The translations under genes and the position numbers were made by a program. 64,000 nt of DNA from Ahaetulla prasina (Eukaryota > Chordata > Lepidosauria > Squamata > Colubridae). The stretch spans positions 92,617,825-92,681,824 of the forward strand of contig NC_080543.1 in the NCBI RefSeq assembly GCF_028640845.1, written 5' to 3'. The notes beneath the pieces were generated by a model that saw nothing but the letters and a program-made list of their open reading frames with translations, was not told the DNA's origin and did not search any database. Below are positions 10,779 to 22,746 of this stretch, in pieces; the first letter of the stretch is position 1, and each line of letters begins with the position of its first letter.

Positions 10779-11332
10779 TGTTGGAAGAAATATCCATCAG
10801 TTCCAAGTGGGGACAAAGACACTGGAAACATGGAGGCTGCTTGGAAAGATGGTTTAATGGTGGTCAGGATCACATGGCTTGAGTTCCTGAACAGAAAAAG
10901 GGATGAGATGCTGTGCACTCCCTGGCTTTATTCTTTCTCTGAGCTTTGAATTTCCTGAGGCACAAGAAGAGTATCCTGATTGGTTGTCACACTCTCAGGG
11001 GGTGGGGGTTTTAGCTAGCCTTGCTGGCTGATGTAATCTTCCCAGGTGTCATGTGGTGAGTTTCTGTTGCTAGGTGGGTCCTATTGTGTTGCAGATGATG
11101 GTCCATTGACAAAGGTGGGGAGAATGAGTTTCTACCTCTGACCCATTGACAAAGGTGGGGAGAGTGAGTTTCTGTCTCTGACCCATTGACAAAGGTGGGG
11201 GGAGTCAGGAAGCTGCTTTTGTCTTTAAGACATGTTTCTCCATTTCTCATCCAGGGAAATATATTCTGCCTTTTAGATATTTTCTAAAATATTTCATTCT
11301 TCTCGGAGGAGGGTGGGTGCTAACTTCCTACA
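10779..11332 (-). mobile_element. Solo LTR, ERV-like, with an internal 40-bp triplication
   Basis: On the minus strand it starts TGTAGGAAG and ends CTTCCAACA, a 9-bp imperfect terminal inverted repeat of LTR type. Promoter-like signals in the right order on that strand are a CCAAT box (plus-strand 10975-10985 reads CCTGATTGGTT) and AATAAA (plus-strand 10927-10932). A 40-bp unit starting CCATTGACAAAGGTGGGGAG repeats at 11103, 11143 and 11183. No clear target duplication is visible, and no internal retroviral sequence flanks it, hence solo LTR. The ERV assignment is from general form only. Confidence 0.6.
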
Positions 11333-11873
11333 TTGAATTGCTTCAATATTTCATTATTGATTGAGTTTTTTATGATCTTTACAAGATCATAACAAAAACC
11401 TGATAGAAGATATTTAATTCTGGCATTTCCAAACTATCAATTGATAATATCTCTTAGCCAACTCTTACAACATGAAATCTATCTTCATTAGTTGGATACT
11501 GGTGTGTGATGGGTGAATGGTGCTACGAATTTCTAACATGGAAGTGCTCACATGGACATGTCAAAAGTTTGCATTCATTAGATATGAACATTTGTTCTTC
11601 ATACATCAAAACAAGGAGAGAAGAAAAGCCAATGAAGATAACCATCACCACTCAAAAGCACACAATCTAGGCAAAAGCATAATATATTCATTCTTCTTGG
11701 ATGGGAAAAGAAATTCATATTTATGGATGGCAGAATTTCCCTTGAATGGAATTTCCCTTCCACCTGAATGGAAGACTATATTTGAAAACAAAAAATAGCA
11801 GATTTCCATTCTATGTGTTAGAGAGATAGAGACTGAGATGGTTTGTGTATACATAGTCTGTCTCAAGCTTTCT

Positions 11874-11945
<72 letters not shown>

Positions 11946-13544
11946 TTTAAACACTCAAAATTCATATGTTTCCAGTATGGCGCGACCATACAGTGATCAA
12001 TTTACAATCAGATAAATTAATAAAACCATAATTTATGTTAATTAATGAATTATCAGTTCAAGCCACACTGAATTTCCCAAAGACACTAAGGAATTATTCT
12101 TAAAGAATAAAATGATGTTTGAATAAGAGAAGCCTAAAATCTATGTTCATGGAAATGATTGCTTTAAATTTAGAGAGACTGTGGGTTTAATTTGGGGGGG
12201 GGGGGGCGGAGATTGAGCTTTGGTTCACTAAACAAAGAATGCAAAGTTACCTCTCTTACTATTAAAAAGATATCCATATACTTAGATGAGAACAAGAGCA
12301 TATACTACATACAAATGGTATGTTATAATAGGCCCTCTCCATTCACCATACAGCTCTCTGTAAATCCAATTCTTTTGATCTATACCATATTGCAATATCT
12401 GTCAGAAATTAGGGCTTGTGCTGTAAAGGGCTAAATTTGGTGTTCCTACATATACCCCAAACTTAGGCCTAAAGGTTTTGAAATGAAGAACCGGTCTGCT
12501 AAAACATTGCCATATGCTATGGCTTTCTCATTCTTTTAAGCAATTATTGTAGTTAGCACTATTGCAAGTGATCCTTCAAAGTCAACTGCAAAAGATCCTT
12601 TCCCCCAGGGTTTTCTTCAATCTTAGGTTGGAGTGTTTATTTTTGAGAATGTCTTTCAAAGCCTTAAAATGAGTTCTAATTTGAATGTTCCAACATGTTA
12701 TATTGTACAAAGTAGGGACTGATTTCCAGGAAGTAGAAAGTAAGTTCCTGTAACTCCTTTAAAAATTACTAAGGGAATATGTAATCATTATATATGATTC
12801 ATCAAGTAATATATAAGGATAAGAATCAGAGACTGAAGTCTGCCATAACATAATTATTGCTATAATTTGAGAATTGAGAATCAGTTATGGCCTACTCTTG
12901 TTCCTTTATACTGGATTTTAATAAATAATTATAAACCTATAATTATAATTATAGGTTTATAATCATATTATTAAACATGAAACTCAGTCAACCGATCAAT
13001 TAAATATTATTATTGTTGTTGTTGTTGTTGTTGTTGTTAAAATTACTATAAATCTAATGACCTGTGTCTACTTGATTTTTATTAGTGACTGGTTTCTGTT
13101 CTCTTTCTTCTGTAACCACCACAAGAGCTTCCTTTAACCCTTGCTGTTTAATAAAGACAATTCAAGTTTTTCAAGACAAATGTCATCACGACTTCAGAAG
13201 ATGCTTTAATTCAGATATGGAGTGTTAAATTTAGATACTTCTGCTTATACATTGAGCTTTGGTTTCTTTATGCTTCTTGAAACATATCAGTAGTTTAATA
13301 ACCATTTTATGAATTCGTTAATAAACAAAACAAAGGCAGATTTTACTGCATTGTGATTCACACATCTCCAGGAACTTGGTAAATTCACAATAAAATGTAG
13401 TGTATTGTTTGATTGACTGAATATGGTGGCAACTGTTAGTGATCACATAGATATATTTTTTTCCAGGAGGGTCTGTTCTCATCCTTGTTCTTCAGGTTTG
13501 CCAACAATGTATCCATCACTGCTGTAATTGAGTTGATCATCTTA
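11333..13544. other. Single-copy DNA with simple repeats and a palindrome
   Basis: Contains (CA)n at about 11877-11910 running into (GA)n at 11911-11942, a G-homopolymer at 12195-12206, a perfect 36-bp palindrome at 12928-12963 and (GTT)n at about 13010-13037. No gene identified. Confidence 0.6.
12928..12963. repeat. Perfect 36-bp palindrome
   Basis: The sequence ATTATAAACCTATAATTA is followed immediately by its exact reverse complement with no spacer. AT-rich spacerless palindromes can extrude cruciforms and are often polymorphic. Confidence 0.9.
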
Positions 13545-13800
13545 CTTCAACTTATCTTCTTCTTCTCTTCCCATCTACTTTTCCCAGCATTACAGCCTTG
13601 TCCAAAAAACTAGCTCTTTGCACAATGAGCAAAAAGTAGGATCATTTGTGCCTGGTCTTTTGTTCCTAGCGTGAGAACTGTAAGTTGATTTATCTGATAA
13701 TCTCTTTGTTTCTTTTCTTGGTATTCTCAGGTCTTCTTGGCCTTCTCAAACACCAATGTTCAAAAGCATTGATACGTTTTCTATAATATAATTTTCCTTC
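13545..13800 (-). mobile_element. Bov-B LINE fragment, RT C-terminal region
   Basis: The plus-strand text runs in parallel with 33740-33960: a TTTTCCCA(G/A)CATTACA block, a (G/C)AGTAGGAT block followed by (C/T)CATTTGTGCCT, and a GTGAGAACT block. That other copy translates on the minus strand to Bov-B ORF2 downstream of the RT core. This copy is more decayed, with no open frame. Confidence 0.6.
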
Positions 13801-16404
13801 AAAATCCAAATTTTGATTCTATTGTCAGAGAAAAAAGCACTGCCTGAATCATTCTGTTTTTTCATATTAAAATATTAAAATACAAGGTATAATTATGGTT
13901 TATTTTTCTGTCTATGTTGTTTTCATCCTTTAAGAGGGAGGGAGGGAGGGAGGAGGGAGAGAGAGAGAGAGAGAGTGCTACTAAACAAAACCCTTATGTT
14001 CCATTTCCCATATGGGAAAGTTCATTCTGGTTAATTGTACTTTAAAAGTTCCTTTATTGTAGTGTGATTGCTGATTGGTATTATCCAAAGCTAGAAAACA
14101 GGTGGCATATTCTTTCGGTAAAGTGCATAGCAAAGCAAGGCATCCATCACTTCTGAAATTGGAATTGGAAAATGAAGGATTTTTCCCAACAGTTGAAATA
14201 GAGAATGTGATGCTATACTACATTTATAATGATTGGTAAATCAAACTATGTATTTAATTCTCTGAGTAGATTTCAGGTGGGCACAAAAATTCACTTCAGG
14301 TTATTCTCCTCTTCTCTCCAAATGAATTAACTGCCTGAGGGAACATCCACTATCAGTTTGACACTAATGCAGACTTTCCTAACTAATACTTTTCACCTAT
14401 GACAGTCACAGGTCAATCCAAGTATTTGGCACTTTATGTAGATACAGTATCAACCCGAATTTTTAGCAATGATGAATAAATAACTCTGTTGTGGAAATCT
14501 TGCAAACTATTTGGGCTGGAGATAAGTTTCTCTAAATGCTCGATAGATTTGTTTCAGTGAGAAAAAATATAGATTCCCAGTAGTAACTTTTACCATTGTA
14601 TCTGAAATCAAGTTTCAAATATATTTTAATCCAGTTTTACAAACATCAGTTTCCCGATATACATGCAGTTCGATCCAAAATGACTGTCAATACTATTAAG
14701 TATAATAATTGTTCATGAGTGAACACTGTTTATTGTCTCTCTTCATTTTGCCTCTGAGGCAAGCTTCTTACTCAGCTGAAGCCAAGGGTCATCTGCTAAA
14801 TCATGCATACCCACAATCCCTTGTGGATTATGCAGTTGACAAACTGCCGTTAATGATTAGTTCAACCTGCTTTAAAACCCTGGCATTAAATTGATATTAC
14901 ATGAGTGATGGATTACACCTCTAATGAGCAGATTATTGCCACAAGTGACCTTGTTGACTGAAAGGATGCACCCATATCTCATATATCTAACCTTCTCCTG
15001 TCACAGCAGGACCACAAATATAGATACAGAGATACATTTTTTTAAAAAAAATCTTGTTGTTTCTTTTTAATATTTTTGTAAAATACAGATTTGTTGTTTA
15101 ATAAAAGTATTTGCTTCATTATTTCACAGCTATTTCCCAGATAGCAGAAAGTCAAATGTGTAAGGTTCAGAAAGCTGAATAATTCTGAATTGTATACAAT
15201 GCTATATCTTCTTTTACCTTTACAGTGTTAAAATTCTATTGTGAATTGCTATCTTGTCTGGAGACCCAATCTCACGCTTACTGTGAATTTGTTGGTAGGT
15301 GTCTTTTCTTCACAGAAGTGTATTTTATGCTTTTGAGTGACTCTGCCTTAAAAAAGCAATGCTTCTTTTAGTCAGATATAAATATAGATACACACATAGC
15401 AATTTATTAATTAAATGGTTTTCCAATGTATTGATTTGTACACTTTTCTTTATACAGTGTTAACTCTTGATAGTCAACGATATCAGGGAACTGTAGAATC
15501 GCAGATAATTTGCAAGGAGGAGGATGACAATTTTCTTAGGGGTTTCGGTAAGTAAATCATGCCCTCAAAAAGTCCTTTGGCACAGATTAAATTGCTTTTC
15601 TTTTTATTTTAATAAATCTCCTACATGAAGCACATGCTGGCCTTTGTCCATATACAGTTAACAGTATATTCGCAAATACTTGTCATCTTGCCTCAGAACA
15701 GATGAGGCTGGGACAGAGGAAGGGGGGTAGTTGAGAAGCTCTTTAATGATGGAATTAATTGAGCATAATCTATGTTGACTGGTTAGGTGGAAAAGGAAAT
15801 CACATGAGAAAAACAAAACACATATGCTTCACTGCTAATTTGCCCGAATCATGAATGCACAGCTATGAACAAATAAAGAAAAGTTGTGAAGGGGTTGCGG
15901 TGGGAAGGGAACAGTGATACACACTCCCTATTATCAACCATAAATCTGCTCCCATCAGTGTAAATCAAGAAAACAACCCTAGGGAGACAAAATATAATAA
16001 TAATGGAATGAAAACATAGCTAGAGTGGTATGAAGCGAAATGCAGAAACAGTCAGCTACAGGGTGTATTGTGGATGTATCCATTTTAATGTAACAGCTTA
16101 GTGCTGACTACTGCAGTTGTAAATTATTGTTTCATAAAAGCAATCAATTAGAATAAATATTCCACAATGGGGGGAAAACAACTTTGAAATACAACATTTC
16201 TTTGCCATGATTATGAAAATGCCCATCCAATCTTGATTAATTTCAAAAAGTTAAACATATTGGATGTGGTTAGTAGCTGGACTGGGGACTGCTAGGAAAC
16301 TCTAGGGATAAGGATAGGCTGGATTAGATTTTAGTTGCTAAGGTACAGTTGAGCTTTCTGATTTAGCAATCTCCTGCCTTTAAGCATCAAAGTAGTTTAG
16401 TTTA
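13801..16404. other. Single-copy DNA, contains candidate conserved block
   Basis: 13935-13975 is a GGGA/GA simple tract. 14650-14960 is a dense, non-repetitive block with several TAAT-type motifs and is listed among candidate conserved elements. No gene or repeat family recognised elsewhere. Confidence 0.5.
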
Positions 16405-16925
16405 GTTAGTTTAGTTTTAGTTTTATTAGATTTTTATACCGTCCTTCTCCCGAAGGACTCAGGGCAGTTCACAGCCAGAATAAAATAGTAACAATATACA
16501 GATAAAAAGAAATTTAAAAATTTATTATATAGTTGACCAATTTTAAAACAATTATAACAGTTAAAACCCCTTAAAATTTGTATCAAAAATTAAAATTCAA
16601 ACCCTTAAAATATCAAGATATAAAATTCCTAAGCCAGTCCCGCGCGAGTAAACAAATACGTCTTCAGCTCGCGGCGAAAGGTCCGAAGGTCAGGCAGTTG
16701 TCGCAAACTAGGGGGAAGTTCGTTCCAGAGGGTAGGGGCCCCCACAGAGAAGGACCTTCCCCTGGGGGCCACCAGCCGACATTGCTTGGCGGATGGCACC
16801 CTGAGAAGTCCCTCTCTGTGTGAGCGTACTGGTCAGTGGGAGGCGTGTGGTGGCAGGAGGTGGTCCCGTAAGTACCCAGGCCCTAAGCCATGGAGCGCTT
16901 TAAAGGTAATAACCAGAACCTTAAA
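16405..16925 (-). mobile_element. L2-like LINE 3' portion
   Basis: The minus strand encodes the degraded end of an L2-like ORF2 and its 3' UTR, and is collinear with 23570-23960 on the plus strand. Shared landmarks are the GAGGGCCTTCTCTGTGGGGG-like block, the LWNELP segment, and the terminal GCCCTGAGTCCTTCGGGAGA block (plus 16440-16470). A (TTTAG)n-like stretch at 16393-16430 sits at the 3' end. Compared with the 23-kb copy this one is truncated well downstream of the RT core. Confidence 0.8.
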
Positions 16926-16973
16926 TAAGTAGATTCTTATTACAATGTTACAATGAATTATTACAATGAATTA

Positions 16974-17375
16974 CCGTATATACTCAAATATAAGCCGATC
17001 CGAGTATAAGCCGAGGTCCCCAATTTTACCCCAAAAACTGGGGTAAACTGGGGACTCGAGTATAAGCCGAGGGTAGGAAATGAGGCACCTACCGGTTGGG
17101 GAAACCCTCCCTCCCTCAGCTGAGAAGGCTGGCGGCTCCCCCGCCCCGCCCTCTCACTGCACCGGCAGGGCTTCCCCGCGCCGTCCGGTAAAATGTGAAA
17201 AAAAGAAAAGAAAAAAAAACTCGAGTATAAGCCGTATATACTCGAGTATAAGCCGAGGGGCTTAAAAAAAAAACAACTCGAGTATAAGCCGTATAGACCC
17301 GAGTATAAGCCGAGGGGACGTTTTTCAGCACAAAAAACGTGCTGAAAAACTCGGCTTATACTCGAGTATATACGG
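16974..17375. mobile_element. Mariner/Tc1-type non-autonomous TIR element
   Basis: 402 bp bounded by TA dinucleotides (16972-16973 and 17376-17377). The termini are inverted: CCGTATATACTC at the left and GAGTATATACGG at the right, and subterminal copies of CTCGAGTATAAGCCG recur throughout in both orientations. A GC-rich core (17105-17185) carries no transposase. Near the right end GTTTTTCAGCAC and GTGCTGAAAAAC form a hairpin around CAAAAAAC. The family is recognised only by its TIR and TA duplication. Confidence 0.8.
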
Positions 17376-17377
17376 TA

Positions 17378-18635
17378 TTGTTAATCTTGCATTATTGTAA
17401 TTCTTAACTTAGTTTTTTAGGATGTACTGATAAAGCATGCTTTCCCTTTTAAAAAAATGGATATTATTAAATAATGTTTGCTCTGTATAATTCTGGAGAA
17501 AGAAAATGAGGGGAGAGGAGGCTTAATTTCAATCACAAATTAAGTTCAGTTAATTTAAAATGCTGGAGTGGAGAGTTACAGTGCTATGCTAAAATAGGAA
17601 AATTTGATAGGAGGAATTCATTGGTATTTAAAGCAGTATTTGGATTTATCCTATAATATAGAAAATATTTTTATAGAATTATAAAAAAAGGAAAATGTTT
17701 TTATATTGGGCATTCTGTCAGCTGTTTTTGTTTGGAGTAAAAAATAGGAATAGTTTCCATGAAGTAGTCAACCATTACAGACCATACAAATATTACAAAC
17801 CAACCAGCTTTGCTGGCTGAGGAACGCTGGGAGTTGAAGTCCACAAGTCTTAAAGTTGACAAGGTTGGAGACCCCTGATATAGGACACTGTCAAGTTGTA
17901 TGCCTTGCCAATTACAGTATTGTCAGTCATTAGGACACATACCCAAGGAAAATGTTTATTGTATAAAAGTCTTCCAATTTTTAAAAAAATTTTAAATTGT
18001 AGGTAACAACAGACAAACAATGGGAAACTGTCCAGGATCATGTCAAAGCTGCATTCAATGAACAAAGTCCAGGTGGTTGTGACTTGCTTCCAACTATATC
18101 CTCATGGCATCAACCTCACCCTAGTAGAGAAAACAATACTTTGAGGGATATGGAATCCATTCTGAAAGTCACTGTATTAAAGGTATGTTCAAAATGTTCT
18201 TAAAATGTATGGAAAGCTCCAACTGCTGTGCTTCTCTTATTATTATAGAAAGTTACAGCTTTCATTATTTTGGACCTGGAGCTTGTAGTCCATGCTTGTA
18301 GTACAGATAAAGCTACCATTTCAAGCTATTTGTTGGCTATATCAATTTATTGCAACAAATTTATTAGGCAAGTAACCATTGCACAGTAACATCTAGCTAG
18401 CCTTAGCTTGTATAATGAACTATTTATTTGACTAGAATGTTGATCTCCAATCTGATTGCTCATCAAGGCCTACTCTTTATATTTTTATCATTATTTTAAT
18501 TTAAAACATGAGAACCTTGCATGCTACAAATCTAAGCGCCCATCCACAGCATCATACCTATTTCCAAGACTGTATCTGGGCCCCAAATAGGTACCATTCA
18601 TTTTCTTAGAAAATAAAAATAATCTCCCACTGTAG
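17378..18635. other. Single-copy DNA with a MITE half at 17803-17877
   Basis: Apart from the small MITE remnant, no gene or repeat is recognised. Confidence 0.5.
17803..17877 (-). mobile_element. Half of the palindromic hAT-type MITE
   Basis: The block CTGGGAGTTGAAGTCCACAA, then GTCTTAAAGTTGACAAGG and TTGGAGACCCCTG matches one arm of the complete 120-bp element at 50037-50156. The other arm is missing. Confidence 0.7.
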
Positions 18636-19426
18636 CAGCGGTCACCAACTAGAGGTCCGTGGACCACTGGTGCTCCTTGAGAAAATTTTGGTGGTCCACA
18701 GAAAAATTATTTGCATTCTTTATATTGCACTAAATAAGGGGTCCTCAAATTACAGCCAGATACTGGGACGGATACGCGCAATGAATGTTTGTGTTGTTGC
18801 ACAGAGTCTCTCCCTTCGGGGTCTTTTTGTGTGGGTTGGAGGGGGGGCAGAAATTTCAACTTGGGGTCTGCTTCAGCCTCCTGGGTGGGGCTTTGGACGA
18901 AGGCTGGAGGGAAGTGCTGCTGGTGGCAAAGAGCCAGAGGGCCTTGTTCCAGTGGGACTGCCTCATGGCCTGGAACTGGCTGGCCATGTCAGCCTGCTGA
19001 GCCTCCAGGCGCTGGTACCTGGCCTTGCACTCCCGCAGGTCTTCCCTCTGCTTGAAAAGCCTATGCTTGTAGTCCTCAGTGAGGTGCTTCTGCTGAGCCT
19101 CCTTCTCGGTCAGATCCAATTTGAACTGAGCCAGTTGTTTTGCCAATTCTTTCTCATGGTGGCTGCTTAGCTCCAACAACTGCTTCCTGTTGGGCCCTAA
19201 GGAGCCCAGGAGGGCAGGCGAGGAGGGGCAGGGAGGGGAGGGGCGAGTAGAAGATGGTGAGGTGGCCCTGAACATGAGTGTCATCGAGCTGACCATGCCT
19301 ACCCAGTCACATGACCACTTAGCCATACCCACCCAGCCGGTCATTAGGCAGGTTATATTAGTGGTCTGCAGGATTAAAAATTATGAATTTAGTGGTCCCT
19401 GAGGTCTGAAAGGTTGGGGACCCCTG
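18636..19426. mobile_element. hAT-type non-autonomous element with captured coding fragment
   Basis: The ends are CAGCGGTCACCAAC and GTTGGGGACCCCTG, a good hAT-style inverted pair. They are flanked by CACTGTAG (18628-18635) and CACTATAG (19427-19434), an 8-bp target duplication with one mismatch. No transposase is present. The interior is unusually GC-rich for the window and contains a long minus-strand open frame (18856-19344) described separately. Confidence 0.8.
18856..19344 (-). pseudogene. Coiled-coil coding fragment carried inside the hAT element
   Basis: 162 codons open on the minus strand. Residues ~55-135 form a convincing coiled coil with regular heptads, for example HEKELAKQLAQFKLDLTEKE and CKARYQRLEAQQADMASQFQ, then QAMRQSHWNKALWLF. 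The flanking residues are low-complexity translation of the transposon. The natural gene start is absent and there is no promoter. I do not recognise the parent protein. The codon use (GC-rich third positions) differs from the AT-rich surroundings, consistent with capture of a host exon or cDNA by the element. Confidence 0.4.
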
Positions 19427-22261
19427 CACTATAGCATTCAAGATTCTGAGGGCCTTGTTTGGACATGTGGCCCCCCAACTTCAAAACTTTGGGAGGAACA
19501 TTAGAGATCTTCTAGAAAAAAAGGTCTAAGTAAACAGAGGTAGCACAGAATACTGTATAGTCAGACAAAATAGATTATAGCAAATTCATAACTGGTTCTG
19601 TCTTTATTAATGCTACCATATGATTTAGCAAGCATTCCCTACATCTATTTTGTGAAAATATTGCAAATGTTTTCAACATTCCATGTATGTTCCCAACTCC
19701 AAAAAGACTGGAGACCTTGGGCATGGGAAAAGGATGAGAACCTTCCATCCTAATATAATAAGTATTGTCTCCAGTCACTGTGCATCAAATGAGAAGATTC
19801 GAACCATCAAGACAGGTTGCATAATTTAAGAAAAGCATCCATAAAACAGTCTAAGAATAAAGGATGTTGGTTTGTTTGATTATCCATTGGCTAGTGATTC
19901 AAATAATTGCATTAACAGCTGCCTATGTATTGCCATTTATAAACGAGCAAACTAAGGAAACTATGTGAACTTTGCTAGAACTTGCCTGGTCAATAGCCAG
20001 ATGCAAAACGTTGGTCATTTACATGGTCCTTTCTAGTCCTTTCTGACTACTTTCCAAGGTCCATGGGTGGGTATGTGTATGCATACAGATACACACACAA
20101 AAATATGTCTGTCCAGTTAGGTCTGCAACACAGAAAGTCATTGGCTATTGACTTCTTCATATGAAAAGTTGGGAATTATGTAAAGGGGGGGTGGCATGGT
20201 AGTATCTTTTGCACCTAACCTGTAAAAGGAAGAAACTTTAGCATGTAACCTGACAAAGGAAGAATCTTTTGCACGTAGGTCTAGACAGTTTATTCTTAAA
20301 ATGATTTAGAGTTAAGCCAGAATCAACACAGGACATTGTTGCAAATATGCCTAGAGACTGCAGACATGACTTGAATATCAGCCATATTTTTCCTTTTTCT
20401 GCTTTCCACTTTTTCCCATTTTGCCTGATTGAGAAAGGAACTATTGTTTTGGAACCCCAAAGCCTACAGTTTTGACTTAGTTTAATGATGCTATTGAGTT
20501 AATATGAATTTAGATTTTCTTTTAAAATTAGGATGTTACTACCTTAGTTCCAGGAATATAAAACTAGCTTGTCCCCTGGGAAATAGCAGTTAAATGGCTG
20601 TGAAAAAAGGCTGGCTCTGGTTATTACTTGGATGGAAAATTGCCAAGAAATTAAAGAATGGTTTCTACTGGGAGGTTACAATCATCCCAGAAATTGATAG
20701 CAAACCTTTTCCGTTATTGCAAAGAAAACCACATGTTCATGTCATCACTGGGAGCCCAGTATGTTTCAAGGGAGTCTTTACTTTGTAAAGCAACAGTTTT
20801 TCTTCAGTGTAGGCTTGCTGAGGTTAACTACTCTAATTATAGTAAAAAAGTGGATGGGAGATGGGGCAGCCTTCCTGTATTGCATCCTTCAGGTTAGCCT
20901 ATTGCCCTTCGATGAATGCTGTATGTCATTCATCATAGCATAAGATTCTGCTGTTTGCCCAGTTGCATTTCCTTCTATGGGGAAAGAGGTGTCTTCTTCT
21001 CCCCCTTCAATGACTTAGGCAGAAAAGTACCTTGGGCTGAGCGATACGAAAGGCCCTTTAAATGTGAGCAAATGGAGATGATTTCCTGCAATTCAGAAGG
21101 TTTCTATTAGACATAATGTAAAGGAAAGGAGACGAAAGCAATCACAATGGGGCTTTTGTTGCTTACCAGTTGAGAAAGGATGGTAGCAACTTCCCACTTC
21201 AAATCATGTCTGTTGCATTTCATATTTTAAAGCAGTTGCCTTGTGCTGTGGAGCTTTGAACATAATTACTTTCCACTGTAGTCTAACAGAGTCACTAAAC
21301 AGCTGATAAAAGGCAAAGGAATCAAGACTATTTTCAAATTGAAAAAAGGGCTTTTTTTATTGGAACTGATAACTCTCACCAAGAGCTCCAGGCTTTTGTT
21401 ACATCAATTTGAGGAGCTCATAATCTTTGCATTATGAATGTTCAACCAGGCTATTTCCTGCTGAAGTGTCTGGCGTACCCTGAGTATTGCCTGCTTCTCT
21501 TGTCATCATTGAATAAACAGATTTGGACACATTTTCAATATGATTACATTAGAACAAGTGGGCTGTGATTGATAACCTAATATTCAGGCCATGCAAATCA
21601 TCAATCACATGAAGTATATTAATTATTCAATGTAACCATCTAATGCAAGAATCAATGCTGGAAATGAAGAAAAGAAACTCACAGTTCCCAGTAGAGTCTA
21701 CAGTAGATAATAAAAAAGGAATACTAAATAATCTGAGTTTATAATAATCTTTTTAATAAAGTCCATTTATTTAGCTGTCAAAAACATAGTTCAATTAGGT
21801 TTTAAAGAAGAAAAATTGGAGAATGTAAATTATTATTTTTCCTTTAAAAAGACTTTCATACTTTTAAATGGGGATTGCATCAACAGTTTAAAAATAAGCT
21901 GTAAAGAGAAGTAGAGATAGATTCTAAGATAAACTGTATCACAGAGAAATTAGGCAAGGATATGATACTTAGTTCCAAAACTATGTCTTTACTTTACACA
22001 TATAAATCATTTTAACCTGTTTCCTCAGGAAAAATCATGGGAACTACAATTCTATCAAAATTGTTATCTCATGAACCTATTATTTCTACTATCCCACTGA
22101 CCATGTTTTACCCAGATATTTGTGAAAAGTTTTTAATGAATTATAACTTAAAAGGTGCAAACATGTGAAAAAATAATATGCAAGTCAGTCATATTGTTAT
22201 CACCCACATTTTTCATTCTCAGTGAAATAACTCACAGTATCTGAAAACAACTTTACATTCT
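19427..22261. other. Single-copy DNA, contains candidate conserved block
   Basis: 20205-20280 has a short imperfect duplication of an AACCTGTAAAAGGAAGAA-like unit. 21130-21650 is a long non-repetitive block with an ATGCAAAT octamer and is listed as a candidate conserved element. No coding gene was recognised. Confidence 0.5.
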
Positions 22262-22492
22262 CCTTCTGCACTGGTGGAACAGTGGTTATAATGCAATATT
22301 GCAGGCTTACTCTGCCCACAGTCTGGAGTTCGACCTTGACAAAGCTCAAGGTTGACTCAGCCTTCCATTCTTCCAAGGTCAGTAAAATGAGGGCCCAGAT
22401 TATTGTGGACAATATGTTGATTTTGTAAATGATTGAAAGAATGTTGTAAAGCATTCTGAAGTGGTATATAAGTTTAAGTGCTATTGCTAAAA
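22262..22492 (+). mobile_element. MIR/CORE-type tRNA SINE, old copy
   Basis: It starts with a tRNA-like segment (ACAGTGGTTATAATGC) and a B-box-like GGAGTTCGACC, followed by the conserved GGTTGACTCAGCCTTCCATT block shared with the younger SINEs. It ends in a body with GGTATATAAGTTTAAGTGCT. It is diverged and lacks a poly(A) tail, as expected for a MIR-like family. Confidence 0.7.
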
Positions 22493-22504
22493 TCAAAATA
22501 TCTG

Positions 22505-22746
22505 CAATAACTTAAAGAAAATTTGGGGTGGTCATCAGGAATAAACACAACAGTAAGTGTGAGAGATATCTAGGACAACCATTTAAGTATGAGTGTGCTG
22601 CAGCTGCCAAAAAAGCCAGTGAAGTCATAGGCTAAAACAACAAACAACAGTATCAAAATCACATGAAGTATTAGTACTGCTTTAGTAAGATAACACTTTG
22701 AATACAGCATCCAATTTTGGTCATTGGGATACAAAAATATTGAGAC
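22505..22746 (+). mobile_element. CR1 LINE fragment, left part of a split copy
   Basis: It is collinear with 46885-47100 of the better CR1, covering the segment downstream of the RT core (AAAAAAGCC, then CACATGAAGTATTAGTACTG and GCATCCAATTTTGGTC). It breaks off at TATTGAGACACTA, and the same element resumes at 24184. Confidence 0.75.

Noticed and set aside
16578..16823. 81-codon plus-strand ORF
   Set aside because: Antisense shadow of the minus-strand L2-like LINE.
19190..19402. Plus-strand ORF inside the hAT element
   Set aside because: The opposite strand has the coherent coiled coil; this one is low-complexity Glu/Gly and runs into the TIR.
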